A DNA stretch of 64,000 bases from Austwickia chelonae (lineage in GTDB: Bacteria > Actinomycetota > Actinomycetes > Actinomycetales > Dermatophilaceae), in the NCBI RefSeq assembly GCF_003391095.1, contig NZ_CP031447.1:2604001-2668000 (forward strand), given 5' to 3'. The position numbers were made by a program, and so were the translations under genes. This document shows, piece after piece, positions 8,069-16,385 of this stretch; position 1 is the first letter of the stretch, and the number at the start of each line of letters is the position of its first letter. The notes beneath the pieces are model-generated. The model saw only the letters and a list, made by a program, of their open reading frames with translations, made no database searches and was not told where the DNA came from.

Positions 8069-9910
8069 GTGCGCACATCCATTGCCGTCCTGGCCGCTTC
8101 GGCTGTCACCCTGACACTGATCCCGCCAGTACACGCAGCTCCCGTCCACGCCGAGGGCCAGAAACCCGCCGTCGCCCACGCCACGCCACCCGGCTTGGAC
8201 ATGTCCAAGGTGAAAACCCCTGCCCTGAAATGGGCCCCCTGCGAGAAGAACAAGACTCTGCTCTGCACTGTCGCGCTGCTTCCGCTCGACTACTCCAAAC
8301 CCGATGGCCCCAAAATCGCAATCGGCATGTCGAAATCCTCAGCCTCCGGGAAGAAAAAAGGCACCATCTTCGTCAACCCGGGGGGCCCTGGTTCGAGTGC
8401 TTCTGTAAGAGTTCCCGAGTTCGCCGAGGTCCTCGGCAAGACTGTTACCAGTGAGTACGACGTCATCGGCGTCGACCCGCGCGGCATCGGCGCCAGCTCA
8501 CCGGCGGCCTGCTGGAGCAACGCCAAGACACCGGCCGCTCCCAAGGCGAGATTCCCTCTCACCGCAGCTGAGCAGAAGGAAGAGTTCGAGAGGGACGCCT
8601 ATCGGCGTGCTGCCTGTGACAAGACGGGGCGGCCCATCATCGACCACATGTCGACCGCCTCGACCGCCCGCGACATGGAGATGATCCGCCGGGCCGTCGG
8701 CGACAAACAGCTCAACTACTACGGCGTCTCCTACGGGTCTTATCTCGGCGCCACCTACGCAGCACTCTTCCCCCACACCGTCGGTCGCATGGCAGTGGAC
8801 AGCGTGCTGGACCCGGTCGCCTATTCCACCGGACGCAAAGGCAAAGAATCGATTCCTTCGTCCGCCCGTGTCGGGTCCGGAGAAGGTGCGCAGGAAGCCC
8901 TCAAAGCAGCTTTCGCCGAGTGCAAGAAAGCCGGACCGAAAGCCTGCCCACACGGTGATGTCATCGAAAAAGCCTGGACTGAAACCCTCGACGCACTGAA
9001 GAAAGCGCCGGTCAAGAAGGGGAACACCACCTACACCTATCAGAACATTATTACTGAAACTGGGACCGCGATGTATGACTCATCGGGGTACACCAAGCTG
9101 ATCAACGCCATCCATGAGGCCTGGCAGGCGGTGACGGTCAAGAAGGTGCCGCCGACCAAGCTGAAGCAAGCGGCAGAGGAAGCCCGTAAGGAATCCATGG
9201 TCACGCCTCTCCCCGAGCAGGTGGCGGTCCAGAAGGAACGGGGGGAGGAACGCCCTCCGGTCATGGAAAGCCAGTCGATCCCTGCCGAGGAAGGCCAGGT
9301 CAAAACCCCTCCCGGGCAGACGAAGGCCCCGTCTGCACCCCCGCAGTCCAAGGATCCGTCGCGCCCGTCGACGAAAGCACCGGCTCCCTCTGCACCGCCT
9401 ACGGGTAAAGCCCCGGCGCCGGAGAAGCCGGTCGCGCCGGGCGTACCCGCACCGAACGAGGATGTCTGGAGCGAAAAGGTCGGCTCGCACGGCGTGCTCT
9501 GCTCTGACACGACTAACCCCAGTGACCCACAGGTCTGGGCAAAATATGCTAATTCTCCTGAAGCACAGAAGAATCCATTCCTAGGGTATTGGGTATGGGC
9601 TTCCTCCAGCTGCGCGAACTGGCCGGGCAAGGACAAGCACGCCTACCGTGGCCCCTTCGATGTCAAACCGGCCAACCCACTACTGATCCTGAACAACACC
9701 CACGACCCGTCGACTCCACTGGAGAATGCCAAGGCCCTGAACAAGGTCTCCCCGGGCTCCCGTCTGGTCACCGTCGAGGCCTGGGGCCACGGCAGCAGCT
9801 TCGTCAGTAGTTGCGCTCACCAGGCATTGGAGAACTTCCTGCTCAAGGGAGCGCTCCCCAAGGAGGGTCTGACCTGCAAGGCCGACAAACCACTGTTCGC
9901 CGGCAAGTGA
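8069..9910 (+). CDS. Secreted alpha/beta-hydrolase, S33 tripeptidyl aminopeptidase family (paralogue 3, Pro-rich insertion)
   Basis: 613 residues from the GTG at 8069, with AGGAGGAA at 8053-8060 and a signal peptide ending VHA near residue 23. The open frame continues far upstream through the end of paralogue 2 in another phase, which is not coding. Triad: Ser221 in GVSYG, Asp546 in THDPSTP, His574 in WGHGS. Residues about 415-465 are a Pro/Ala/Lys/Ser-rich insertion absent from paralogues 1 and 2, on the surface between lid and C-terminal core. Two stretches are almost identical in DNA to paralogue 4. Confidence 0.9.
   Translation: MRTSIAVLAASAVTLTLIPPVHAAPVHAEGQKPAVAHATPPGLDMSKVKTPALKWAPCEKNKTLLCTVALLPLDYSKPDGPKIAIGMSKSSASGKKKGTIFVNPGGPGSSASVRVPEFAEVLGKTVTSEYDVIGVDPRGIGASSPAACWSNAKTPAAPKARFPLTAAEQKEEFERDAYRRAACDKTGRPIIDHMSTASTARDMEMIRRAVGDKQLNYYGVSYGSYLGATYAALFPHTVGRMAVDSVLDPVAYSTGRKGKESIPSSARVGSGEGAQEALKAAFAECKKAGPKACPHGDVIEKAWTETLDALKKAPVKKGNTTYTYQNIITETGTAMYDSSGYTKLINAIHEAWQAVTVKKVPPTKLKQAAEEARKESMVTPLPEQVAVQKERGEERPPVMESQSIPAEEGQVKTPPGQTKAPSAPPQSKDPSRPSTKAPAPSAPPTGKAPAPEKPVAPGVPAPNEDVWSEKVGSHGVLCSDTTNPSDPQVWAKYANSPEAQKNPFLGYWVWASSSCANWPGKDKHAYRGPFDVKPANPLLILNNTHDPSTPLENAKALNKVSPGSRLVTVEAWGHGSSFVSSCAHQALENFLLKGALPKEGLTCKADKPLFAGK
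8636..8842 (+). repeat. Near-identical tract shared with paralogue 4 (copy A)
   Basis: 207 bp that read by eye differ from 11032-11238 at one base only, in the region coding for the nucleophile. Flanking sequence of the two genes is clearly diverged, which points to gene conversion. A second matched tract of 125 bp is 8894-9018 against 11290-11414. Confidence 0.75.
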
Positions 9911-9998
9911 GGCCCGTCACGGACAGCGCCGCTGAGGGGAACTGCGCGAGATAGCAGGTAGAGCATCGCCCGCCGCTCCCACTCCCTCAATCGGAGGG

Positions 9999-10028
9999 AA
10001 CCTGGGCACCATACTCGGTGCTCAGGTC
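9999..10028. repeat. Imperfect copy of the AACCTGGGCACC hairpin
   Basis: AACCTGGGCACC, six-base loop ATACTC, then GGTGCTCAGGT, lying 88 bp after the stop of paralogue 3. A cleaner copy follows at 10068-10105 and another form ends paralogue 4. Confidence 0.6.
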
Positions 10029-10067
10029 GCAGGTAAACCAGCGCAAGGAGCGCGAACGAGGTAACAG

Positions 10068-10105
10068 CGGAAACCTGGGCACCATACTCGGTGCCCAGGT
10101 TTCCG
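10068..10105. terminator. Perfect 16-bp hairpin after paralogue 3
   Basis: Sixteen-base arms beginning CGGAAACCTGGG around the loop ATACTC. Followed by CGATGTTTG, so only a weak T-run. Probably ends transcription of paralogues 1-3; it is also a repeated element (see 9999 and 12316). Confidence 0.6.
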
Positions 10106-10464
10106 ATGTTTGAGGTGGGTGAGCGATGGAGAGGTCCAGCGCAGCGCCGTGAACGAAAATTCTTTATCGCAGAGATATCCATAAAGAGCAGATTTGACGG
10201 TTTTTACTCAAAGAATTTCCCATCAACCATATGGTTAAATAGAATATAATCAGTCGCAGATCAAGAGTGCATTCTTGGCAAAAGCGACATTAAATACATA
10301 ATCCATCAAGAGGCCCCTACAAAAACCACCTGCGAGCCAAAGCGCCGCACCCACCGCGGCGTGCCTCACCGGCAGCCCTCGTCGCGATGCACAGCGCCAC
10401 GCCAAGGAACGACTCCCCGAACCCGTCTCCCTACCCATCGACCGTTCAGGAGGAACCTCTTCCC
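10106..10464. other. AT-rich intergenic leader of paralogue 4
   Basis: No gene seen in this stretch. 10150-10320 is markedly AT-richer than its surroundings and contains TATAAT at 10245-10250, without a convincing -35 at the usual distance. This may hold the promoter of paralogue 4. Confidence 0.4.
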
Positions 10465-12267
10465 GTGCACACCTCTGTTGCCGTCCTGGCCGTTTCGGCC
10501 ATCGCCCTGTCTCTGGTGCCACAGGCACACGCCGCCCCTGTCCGCCTCGAGGACCAGAAACCAGCCGCCGCCCAGGGAGCACCACCCGGCATGGACATGT
10601 CCAAGGTGAAAGTACCTGCGCTGGCATGGAAGCCTTGTGAAAATAAGAATATTCTTCTCTGCGCGACCGCTTTGTTGCCACTTGACTATTCGAAACCAGA
10701 TGGCCCCAAGATCGCGGTAGGTATGGCAAAAATGCCTGCCTCAGGAAAGAAGAAGGCTACTGTCTTCATCAATCCGGGCGGTCCCGGAGCAAGCGCCACC
10801 GCCGCCGTTTTCAAGTTCGGCAGCATCCTGGGAAAGAACATCGGAGCCGAGCACGACATCATCGGCATCGACCCGCGCGGCATCGGTTCCAGCTCACCGG
10901 CGGTCTGCTGGAGCAAGGAGAAACGACCCACTGGGCCCTCGGCGAAATTCCCGGTCACCCCAGCTGATCAGAAGATCGTCTTCGACAATGACACCTACCT
11001 TCGCACCGCCTGCGACAAGACGGCACGCCCGATCATCGACCACATGTCGACCGCCTCGACCGCCCGCGACATGGAGATGATCCGCCGGGCCGTCGGCGAC
11101 AAACAGCTCAACTACTACGGCGTCTCCTACGGGTCTTATCTCGGCGCCACCTACGCAGCACTCTTCCCCCACACCGTCGGCCGCATGGCAGTGGACAGCG
11201 TGCTGGACCCGGTCGCCTATTCCACCGGACGCAAAGGCGCTGAACCGCTTCCTTCGTCCGCCCGTCTCGGGTCCGGAGCAGGCACCCAAGAAGCCCTCAA
11301 AGCAGCTTTCGCCGAGTGCAAGAAAGCCGGACCGAAAGCCTGCCCACACGGTGATGTCATCGAAAAAGCCTGGACTGAAACCCTCGACGCACTGAAGAAA
11401 GCGCCGGTCAAGAAAGGGGAGATGACGTACACCTATGACAATGTCGTCGCCGACGCCGTGGCCACCATGTACCACGCTCGGTCCTACGGCAAATTGATAA
11501 CGGGTATTCATGAGGCCTGGCAGGCGGTGACGGTCGAGAAGGCCCCGCCGACCCAACTGAAGCAAGCGGCAGAGGAAGCCCGCCAGGAATCCATGATCGC
11601 GCCGCCTCCGGAACCGGCAGCCGTTCAGAAAGAGTTGAAGGAAGAACCGCCGGTCATGGAAAGCCAGTCGATGCCCGTAGAGGAAGGCCAGGCCAAGCCA
11701 CCTTCCGGGCAGAAGCCGGCACCCCCTGCGGGCAAAGCCCCAGCGTCGGAGAAGCCGATCGCGCCGGGTGTCCCCGCGCCAGAGGGGAAGGCCTGGAGTG
11801 AGAACGTCGGCGCCCATGGTGTGTTCTGCTCGGACACCGTCAATCCCAAAGACCCGAAGATCTGGGCAAAATACTCCGCCTCCCCTGAGGCACAGAAGAA
11901 CCCGTTCCTCGGCTACTGGGTATGGAGTTCGTCCGGCTGCGCGAACTGGCCCGGTAAGGACAAGCACGTCTACCGCGGACCGTTCAACATCAAGCCCGCC
12001 CACCCGATGCTGATCCTCAACAACACCCACGACCCGGCGACCCCGCTGAACAACGCCAAGGAGCTGAACAAGGTCTCCCCGGGCTCCCGCCTGGTCACCG
12101 TCGAGGCCTGGGGACATGGCAGCAGCTTCGTCAGCAAGTGCGCGCACAAGGCACTCGAAAACTTCATGCTCAAGGGGGCACTGCCCAAGGAAGGGCTGAC
12201 CTGCAAGGCCGACAAGCCGCTGTTCGCCGAGCCCAAGGGAAAGGCCACGCCCCCGAAGAACAAGTGA
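10465..12267 (+). CDS. Secreted alpha/beta-hydrolase, S33 tripeptidyl aminopeptidase family (paralogue 4, Pro-rich insertion)
   Basis: 600 residues from the GTG at 10465, with AGGAGGAA at 10448-10455 and a signal peptide ending AHA near residue 23. Triad: Ser221 in GVSYG, Asp523 in THDPATP, His551 in WGHGS. Carries a shorter Pro-rich insertion than paralogue 3 at the same place and an extra Lys/Pro-rich tail of about ten residues. It appears to be a separate transcription unit with its own terminator at 12316. Confidence 0.9.
   Translation: MHTSVAVLAVSAIALSLVPQAHAAPVRLEDQKPAAAQGAPPGMDMSKVKVPALAWKPCENKNILLCATALLPLDYSKPDGPKIAVGMAKMPASGKKKATVFINPGGPGASATAAVFKFGSILGKNIGAEHDIIGIDPRGIGSSSPAVCWSKEKRPTGPSAKFPVTPADQKIVFDNDTYLRTACDKTARPIIDHMSTASTARDMEMIRRAVGDKQLNYYGVSYGSYLGATYAALFPHTVGRMAVDSVLDPVAYSTGRKGAEPLPSSARLGSGAGTQEALKAAFAECKKAGPKACPHGDVIEKAWTETLDALKKAPVKKGEMTYTYDNVVADAVATMYHARSYGKLITGIHEAWQAVTVEKAPPTQLKQAAEEARQESMIAPPPEPAAVQKELKEEPPVMESQSMPVEEGQAKPPSGQKPAPPAGKAPASEKPIAPGVPAPEGKAWSENVGAHGVFCSDTVNPKDPKIWAKYSASPEAQKNPFLGYWVWSSSGCANWPGKDKHVYRGPFNIKPAHPMLILNNTHDPATPLNNAKELNKVSPGSRLVTVEAWGHGSSFVSKCAHKALENFMLKGALPKEGLTCKADKPLFAEPKGKATPPKNK
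11032..11238 (+). repeat. Near-identical tract shared with paralogue 3 (copy B)
   Basis: Partner of 8636-8842, with one base different by eye. The neighbouring match is 11290-11414 against 8894-9018. Confidence 0.75.
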
Positions 12268-12315
12268 TGAAGATCCGCGGGTGAAGAACTCCGCCTCCCC
12301 GCACCCCACAACCTG

Positions 12316-12347
12316 AACCTGGGCACCGACTACGGTGTCCAGGTTTT
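12316..12347 (+). terminator. Rho-independent terminator of paralogue 4
   Basis: AACCTGGGCACCG, loop ACTA, CGGTGTCCAGG then TTTTT: a 13-bp stem with one G-T pair and a T-run. Third copy of the repeated hairpin family. Confidence 0.8.
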
Positions 12348-12379
12348 TCATTCATGGTCCACGAAGGCGGAGGGTGCTT

Positions 12380-12803
12380 TGGACGACTTTCAGGAGTACA
12401 CCGCGTGCTGCTCAGTCAGCCATAGGCTCAGTCACTCCATCTCAGCCAGAAAGAGCCGATGTCTCTTTAGGCACAGAGAGAACTCCCCACGACAAATTTC
12501 ATCACTAAAAGTGCAATCAGTGACAAACTATGAAAATCACCAGAATCCTGCATATCGGATTTTTACCTACGATCTTTACTGGGACATTTTAGCGGTGATA
12601 CCATGCCGAAACAGAAGCAACTACACCAACAAAACACCTGAAGCAAACTTCCGCCATTCGCTGCAAAAAAATCTCTATTTATATCGGGATTTCATCGAGT
12701 CCCCCAACTATATTTAAAGAGCACGATGGTCGTTACGGTGCAACACATAACAGAAGAGCTCGAGCATCAGAGCGCAGTATAAATTCCTACTCAGGAGGTT
12801 GAG
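12380..12803. other. AT-rich stretch without a convincing gene
   Basis: Base composition drops well below the surroundings. One 112-codon frame (12379-12717) has no Shine-Dalgarno, no recognisable motif and codon use unlike the genome, so it is not annotated as a gene. Composition suggests acquired or decaying DNA. Confidence 0.45.
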
Positions 12804-12986
12804 TTGAAAGTTTTAGGCATGCCCTACAAGGTAACGTCTCTCATTCTGTTAGCACTTGCCATAGCAGTACTCATCGCAGGATACTTAGCCTCCGCGACTT
12901 TCGGTGTCACACCTTTAGCCTTCATGTGCTTCACCACCTCTTATGTCATAAAGATAAAAGGAGACGAAAGCAGTCAGAACCCCTAA
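12804..12986 (+). CDS. Small membrane protein of unknown function
   Basis: 60 residues from a TTG preceded by AGGAGG at 12793-12798. Two hydrophobic segments at about residues 10-30 and 32-50, with a short charged tail ending in SSQNP. The strong ribosome binding site is the main support. Not recognised as any family. It stands alone in an AT-rich block and is followed by a strong hairpin at 13024-13057. Confidence 0.5.
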   Translation: MKVLGMPYKVTSLILLALAIAVLIAGYLASATFGVTPLAFMCFTTSYVIKIKGDESSQNP

Positions 12987-13023
12987 TGCGACAGGGGAAC
13001 TGGAGTCATACTTAAAGGTTTCC

Positions 13024-13057
13024 GATGGCCGGCCGCTACGGGTAGCGGCCGGCCATC
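13024..13057. terminator. 15-bp perfect hairpin
   Basis: GATGGCCGGCCGCTA, loop CGGG, then the exact complement. No T-run. Follows the small membrane protein by 37 bp, so it is a probable terminator. Confidence 0.6.
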
Positions 13058-13280
13058 CATGTTACTGCCGAGATGAAATCTCTCCTCTGCACAAGCAAGT
13101 GATCCAGCCGATAGTGCCACTGCGGCAAGGTCGGGCCAGTGGAACACTCCTCAACTCCACACATCGCCAGTACATGGACCTCAATCAAGCCAGCAGCCCC
13201 GAAAACTAGTATTCACTTCAGTTTGAACGACTTGAGGCTTCTTTCGACACCGCAGAAATCAACTTCCTCGAGAGAGTCGT

Positions 13281-14453
13281 ATGAGTGACCGACGAGATGT
13301 TCTTGTCCTCGCCGCCTGCTGCGGGATCACGGCGTCCAACGTCTACCTGCTCCAACCGATAGCCGTGGACGTCGCTCGTCATCATCGCGTCGACGACGCC
13401 ACCGTCGGCCTGCTCGTCTCGGCGACCCACATCGCCTATGCCCTCGGGATCGCCTTGTTCGTCCCAATCATCGACCACGCCAAGGCGCGCACCCTGCTGT
13501 TCCCGCTGGTCAGCGCCAGCGCATTGATGCTCACCGTCATGGCGGCCGCCCCGGCCTGGTGGGTCTTCGCCACCGCAGCATGTCTGTTGGGACTGCTGTG
13601 CCCCATTCCGCAGATCATCATCCCGGCAGCGGTCGGGATGTCAGGTGAGCGAAGTGGCGCCCACGTCATCGGAGTACTCCAAGCAGGGCTACTGGTAGGG
13701 CTGCTCGGTGCCCGTTTCTACGCCGGTACGCTCGCTTCGCTGGCGTCGACACAGGTGGTCTTCGGTATTTCTGCTGTGCTGACCCTGGGTTCAGGGGCCT
13801 TCGCGGTGTCGGCACTCCGCGGGCACCGCGGTCGCCCAGATCGGAGACGGCTGATCCCCGGGGTGGCCTTCTTCCTGGGGCTGAGGCTGCTTCGTCGGCC
13901 TCCTCGCACTGTTGCCTGGGTCTGCGTGTCCGGTCTTCTGCTCGGGGTGCCCTTCGGGATGTTCTGGAACAGCCTGACCTTCCTAGGCGACCGTTGGTAT
14001 CAGCTCGATGCTGCACAGATCGGCATGTTCGGGCTGGTCGCGGCAGCTTCTGGGCTGCTGTCCCCGATGGCGGGGCGTTGGGCCGACAAGGACGGCCCCC
14101 GGCTGGTTCAGCTCCTGGCCTGTCTCTGCGTGTTCGCGGGTTGGCTTTCGCTGTCAGCAGCTCACCTCGGCGTGATGGTCGTGGTGCTGGCCACCGTACT
14201 CATCGATGTCGGCGTCTGGTCGAACCAAGTGCTCAATCAGGCCACGATCTTCGCGGACCGGAAAGTCCCCCGCGGGTTGGCCAACACCATCTATTTCACC
14301 AGTCGTTTCCTGGGGATCTCGCTGGGTTCCGCAGTGGGTTCGACGCTTTTCCTCGCCGATCTGTGGACGACCGCTGTCATGCTCGCCTGCGCGTCGACGG
14401 CCTGTGGCCTGGGCGTCTATCTCGGAGGGACCAGGCCTGAGAGGACCAGGTAG
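13281..14453 (+). CDS. MFS transporter
   Basis: 390 residues with about 12 hydrophobic segments. The loop between helices 8 and 9 shows a WADKDGPR motif, a form of the MFS loop motif. Start ATG has GAGAG at 13270-13274. No regulator sits beside it, so the substrate cannot be inferred. It is transcribed toward flgE and ends at a shared bidirectional hairpin. Normal length for a 12-helix MFS protein. Confidence 0.85.
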   Translation: MSDRRDVLVLAACCGITASNVYLLQPIAVDVARHHRVDDATVGLLVSATHIAYALGIALFVPIIDHAKARTLLFPLVSASALMLTVMAAAPAWWVFATAACLLGLLCPIPQIIIPAAVGMSGERSGAHVIGVLQAGLLVGLLGARFYAGTLASLASTQVVFGISAVLTLGSGAFAVSALRGHRGRPDRRRLIPGVAFFLGLRLLRRPPRTVAWVCVSGLLLGVPFGMFWNSLTFLGDRWYQLDAAQIGMFGLVAAASGLLSPMAGRWADKDGPRLVQLLACLCVFAGWLSLSAAHLGVMVVVLATVLIDVGVWSNQVLNQATIFADRKVPRGLANTIYFTSRFLGISLGSAVGSTLFLADLWTTAVMLACASTACGLGVYLGGTRPERTR

Positions 14454-14490
14454 CGTCCCGGCATCGACACCACCCCTTGAGCACGGACAT

Positions 14491-14534
14491 GACCGTGGGG
14501 TGCCGTCCCCGGAAAAGGACGACACCCCACGGTC
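14491..14534. terminator. Bidirectional terminator between the MFS gene and flgE
   Basis: GACCGTGGGGTG pairs with CACCCCACGGTC, continued by an inner GTCC/GGAC pair around CCGGAAAA. It lies between two convergent genes. Confidence 0.75.
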
Positions 14535-14567
14535 GTGCTGCGCGCCGACAGGTCAGCGCGCCATGGA

Positions 14568-15635
14568 TCAGCGCTTCATCTGGATGAGATCGGAGAGGAC
14601 CTCGTCGGAGGTGGAGACGACCTTCGAGTTCGCCTGGAAGCCACGCTGGGCGACGATCAGGTTGGTGAACTCCTGGGCCAGGTCGACGTTCGACATCTCC
14701 AGCGTTCCGGACTCGACGGTGCCCTTTCCTCCCTGAGCCGGGATGCCGGTCTGCGGCACACCGGAGTTGTTCGTCTGGCGGTACATCGACCCGCCGACCT
14801 TCTCCAGGCCGGGCGGGTTGTTGAAGGTGGTCAGGGCGATCTGCCCGAAGACACGCTTCGTGCCGTCGGAGAAGGAGCCGACCAGCTTGCCGTCCTTGTT
14901 GATCTGAAAGGACTCCAGGGCCAGGTCAGCATTCGCGGCAGTTCCACCTGCTGCCCCGTCTCCGCCCAGAACGAAGCTATTCCACGTGGTCCCGCCGCCC
15001 TTGACATCCTGTCCCTCAGTAGCACCGATTCGGAAGCCCTTGGTCAACGCGGTGGGCAGCTTCAACGGCACAGCCTGCAACTTAGCCGGGTCGAGCGGTA
15101 CCGCAGCCGGCGCACCGGTGTCGTCCAGGATGACATTCTTGGACAGCGCGGTCGCGATCGCTCCCTCGGACTTGTCGGCACCGAGACGGTCACCTGGCGC
15201 GTACATGTAGCCGAGCACATAGGAACCGTCGCTGGTGACCAGGTTGCCGTCGGTGTCGAAGTTGAAGGCACCGTTACGGGTGAAGAAGTTCGCACCGGCC
15301 TTCTCCACGGTGAAGAAACCATCACCCTGGATGGCGACGTCCGTGGTCTGGTTGGTGACCTGTAGACCACCCTGGCTGAAGATATTGGTGATCGCGCCGA
15401 GGCGGGCACCCAGACCGACCTGGGCCGGGTTGATACCACCGATACCGGGGCCGCCACCTGCGGCGGGAACCGGGGCCGACGAGCCGCGGATGATCTGGGA
15501 CAGGTTGTCCTCGAACACGGCTCGGCCAGTCTTGAAGCCGAACGTGTTCACGTTCGAGATGTTGTTACCGGTGACATCCAGCATGGTCTGGTGGACGCGG
15601 AGACCGGAGACGGCCGAGTACATGGAACGAAGCAT
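14568..15635 (-). CDS. flgE: Flagellar hook protein FlgE
   Basis: 355 residues. N-terminal rod/hook signature (LRSMYSAVSGL, then NNISNVNTFGFK), a DVAIQGDGFF motif near residue 100 typical of FlgE/F/G proteins, a variable central part, and the C-terminal ANSKVVSTSDEVL helix. The hook is built of FlgE with FlgD as cap. Last gene of the flgB operon; in related operons flbD and motA follow directly, but here the next gene (convergent) is the MFS transporter. No separate flgG is present in the window. Confidence 0.93.
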   Translation of the reverse strand: MLRSMYSAVSGLRVHQTMLDVTGNNISNVNTFGFKTGRAVFEDNLSQIIRGSSAPVPAAGGGPGIGGINPAQVGLGARLGAITNIFSQGGLQVTNQTTDVAIQGDGFFTVEKAGANFFTRNGAFNFDTDGNLVTSDGSYVLGYMYAPGDRLGADKSEGAIATALSKNVILDDTGAPAAVPLDPAKLQAVPLKLPTALTKGFRIGATEGQDVKGGGTTWNSFVLGGDGAAGGTAANADLALESFQINKDGKLVGSFSDGTKRVFGQIALTTFNNPPGLEKVGGSMYRQTNNSGVPQTGIPAQGGKGTVESGTLEMSNVDLAQEFTNLIVAQRGFQANSKVVSTSDEVLSDLIQMKR

Positions 15636-15728
15636 GAAAGCGTGTCCTTCGTCTTCAGGGAGCCTGAACAGGCCCTAACTGCCAGCAAGTCATGGGGAAT
15701 GGGATGCCGTGGCGGTGGGGGGTCACGC

Positions 15729-16370
15729 TCAGGCGGTGGAAGAAGCAGGTGGGGTACTACCGGTGGTCGACGTGCCGCTCGTGGCCGTCATGACCTTGGT
15801 GACGTCCTGGTAGGGGACGTTCTTGCCACCCACCGAAAGAATCGGCCCGGTGCCGTCGAACTTGACAGAATCGACGAGACCAACGGCCGTCTTGGTCGGA
15901 TCGTTGGGGTCGACGGCATATTCGACCTTGGAGCCGACCAGCGCCACAGCAGCCGAGATCCGCTGCTCGGCAAGCATGCTGGTGTAGGTCTTGTTGGTCT
16001 CTTCGTTGACCTTGGCCATGGCATTCATCCGCTCGACCATCGACAGGGTCGCGGTCTGCTGCATGATCTGGCTGGAGTCGGTCGGTTTGCTCGGGTCCTG
16101 ATACTTCAGCTGCGCGATCAACAGCTTCAGGAACATTTCACCGTCGAACTCGCCTTGCTTCTTCCCGACGGTGCTCCGCCCGGTCAACCCCTCCATGCCT
16201 TCGGCAGGTTTGTTGACCAGGATCGGTTTGCCGTCATCACCCAGGACGATATTGCCGTCCTTGTCCTTCAGGTAGGTCATGGTCGGAGGCGTATACGTCT
16301 TCCCGTCGACGACCGGGCCCCGATGGGTCGGGTCCCAGGTACCGCGCGGGTCTGAGATCGGGATGCTCAT
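15729..16370 (-). CDS. flgD: Flagellar hook assembly protein FlgD
   Basis: 213 residues. The defining N-terminal block FLKLLIAQLKYQDP with the following SSQIMQQTATLSMVE helix lies at about residues 80-115; a shortened beta domain and a Ser/Thr/Pro tail follow. An N-terminal extension of about 75 residues precedes the block. FlgD caps the growing hook. 15 bp after fliK and 93 bp before flgE. Confidence 0.92.
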   Translation of the reverse strand: MSIPISDPRGTWDPTHRGPVVDGKTYTPPTMTYLKDKDGNIVLGDDGKPILVNKPAEGMEGLTGRSTVGKKQGEFDGEMFLKLLIAQLKYQDPSKPTDSSQIMQQTATLSMVERMNAMAKVNEETNKTYTSMLAEQRISAAVALVGSKVEYAVDPNDPTKTAVGLVDSVKFDGTGPILSVGGKNVPYQDVTKVMTATSGTSTTGSTPPASSTA

Positions 16371-16385
16371 AGGGTCTCTCCCTTG

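Noticed and set aside
12379-12717. 112-codon frame in AT-rich DNA
   Set aside because: No ribosome binding site, no motif, unlikely codon use.
13107-13114. GCCGATAG before the MFS gene, resembling a FliA-type -10
   Set aside because: No TCARN box at 14 bp and the gene is not related to motility.
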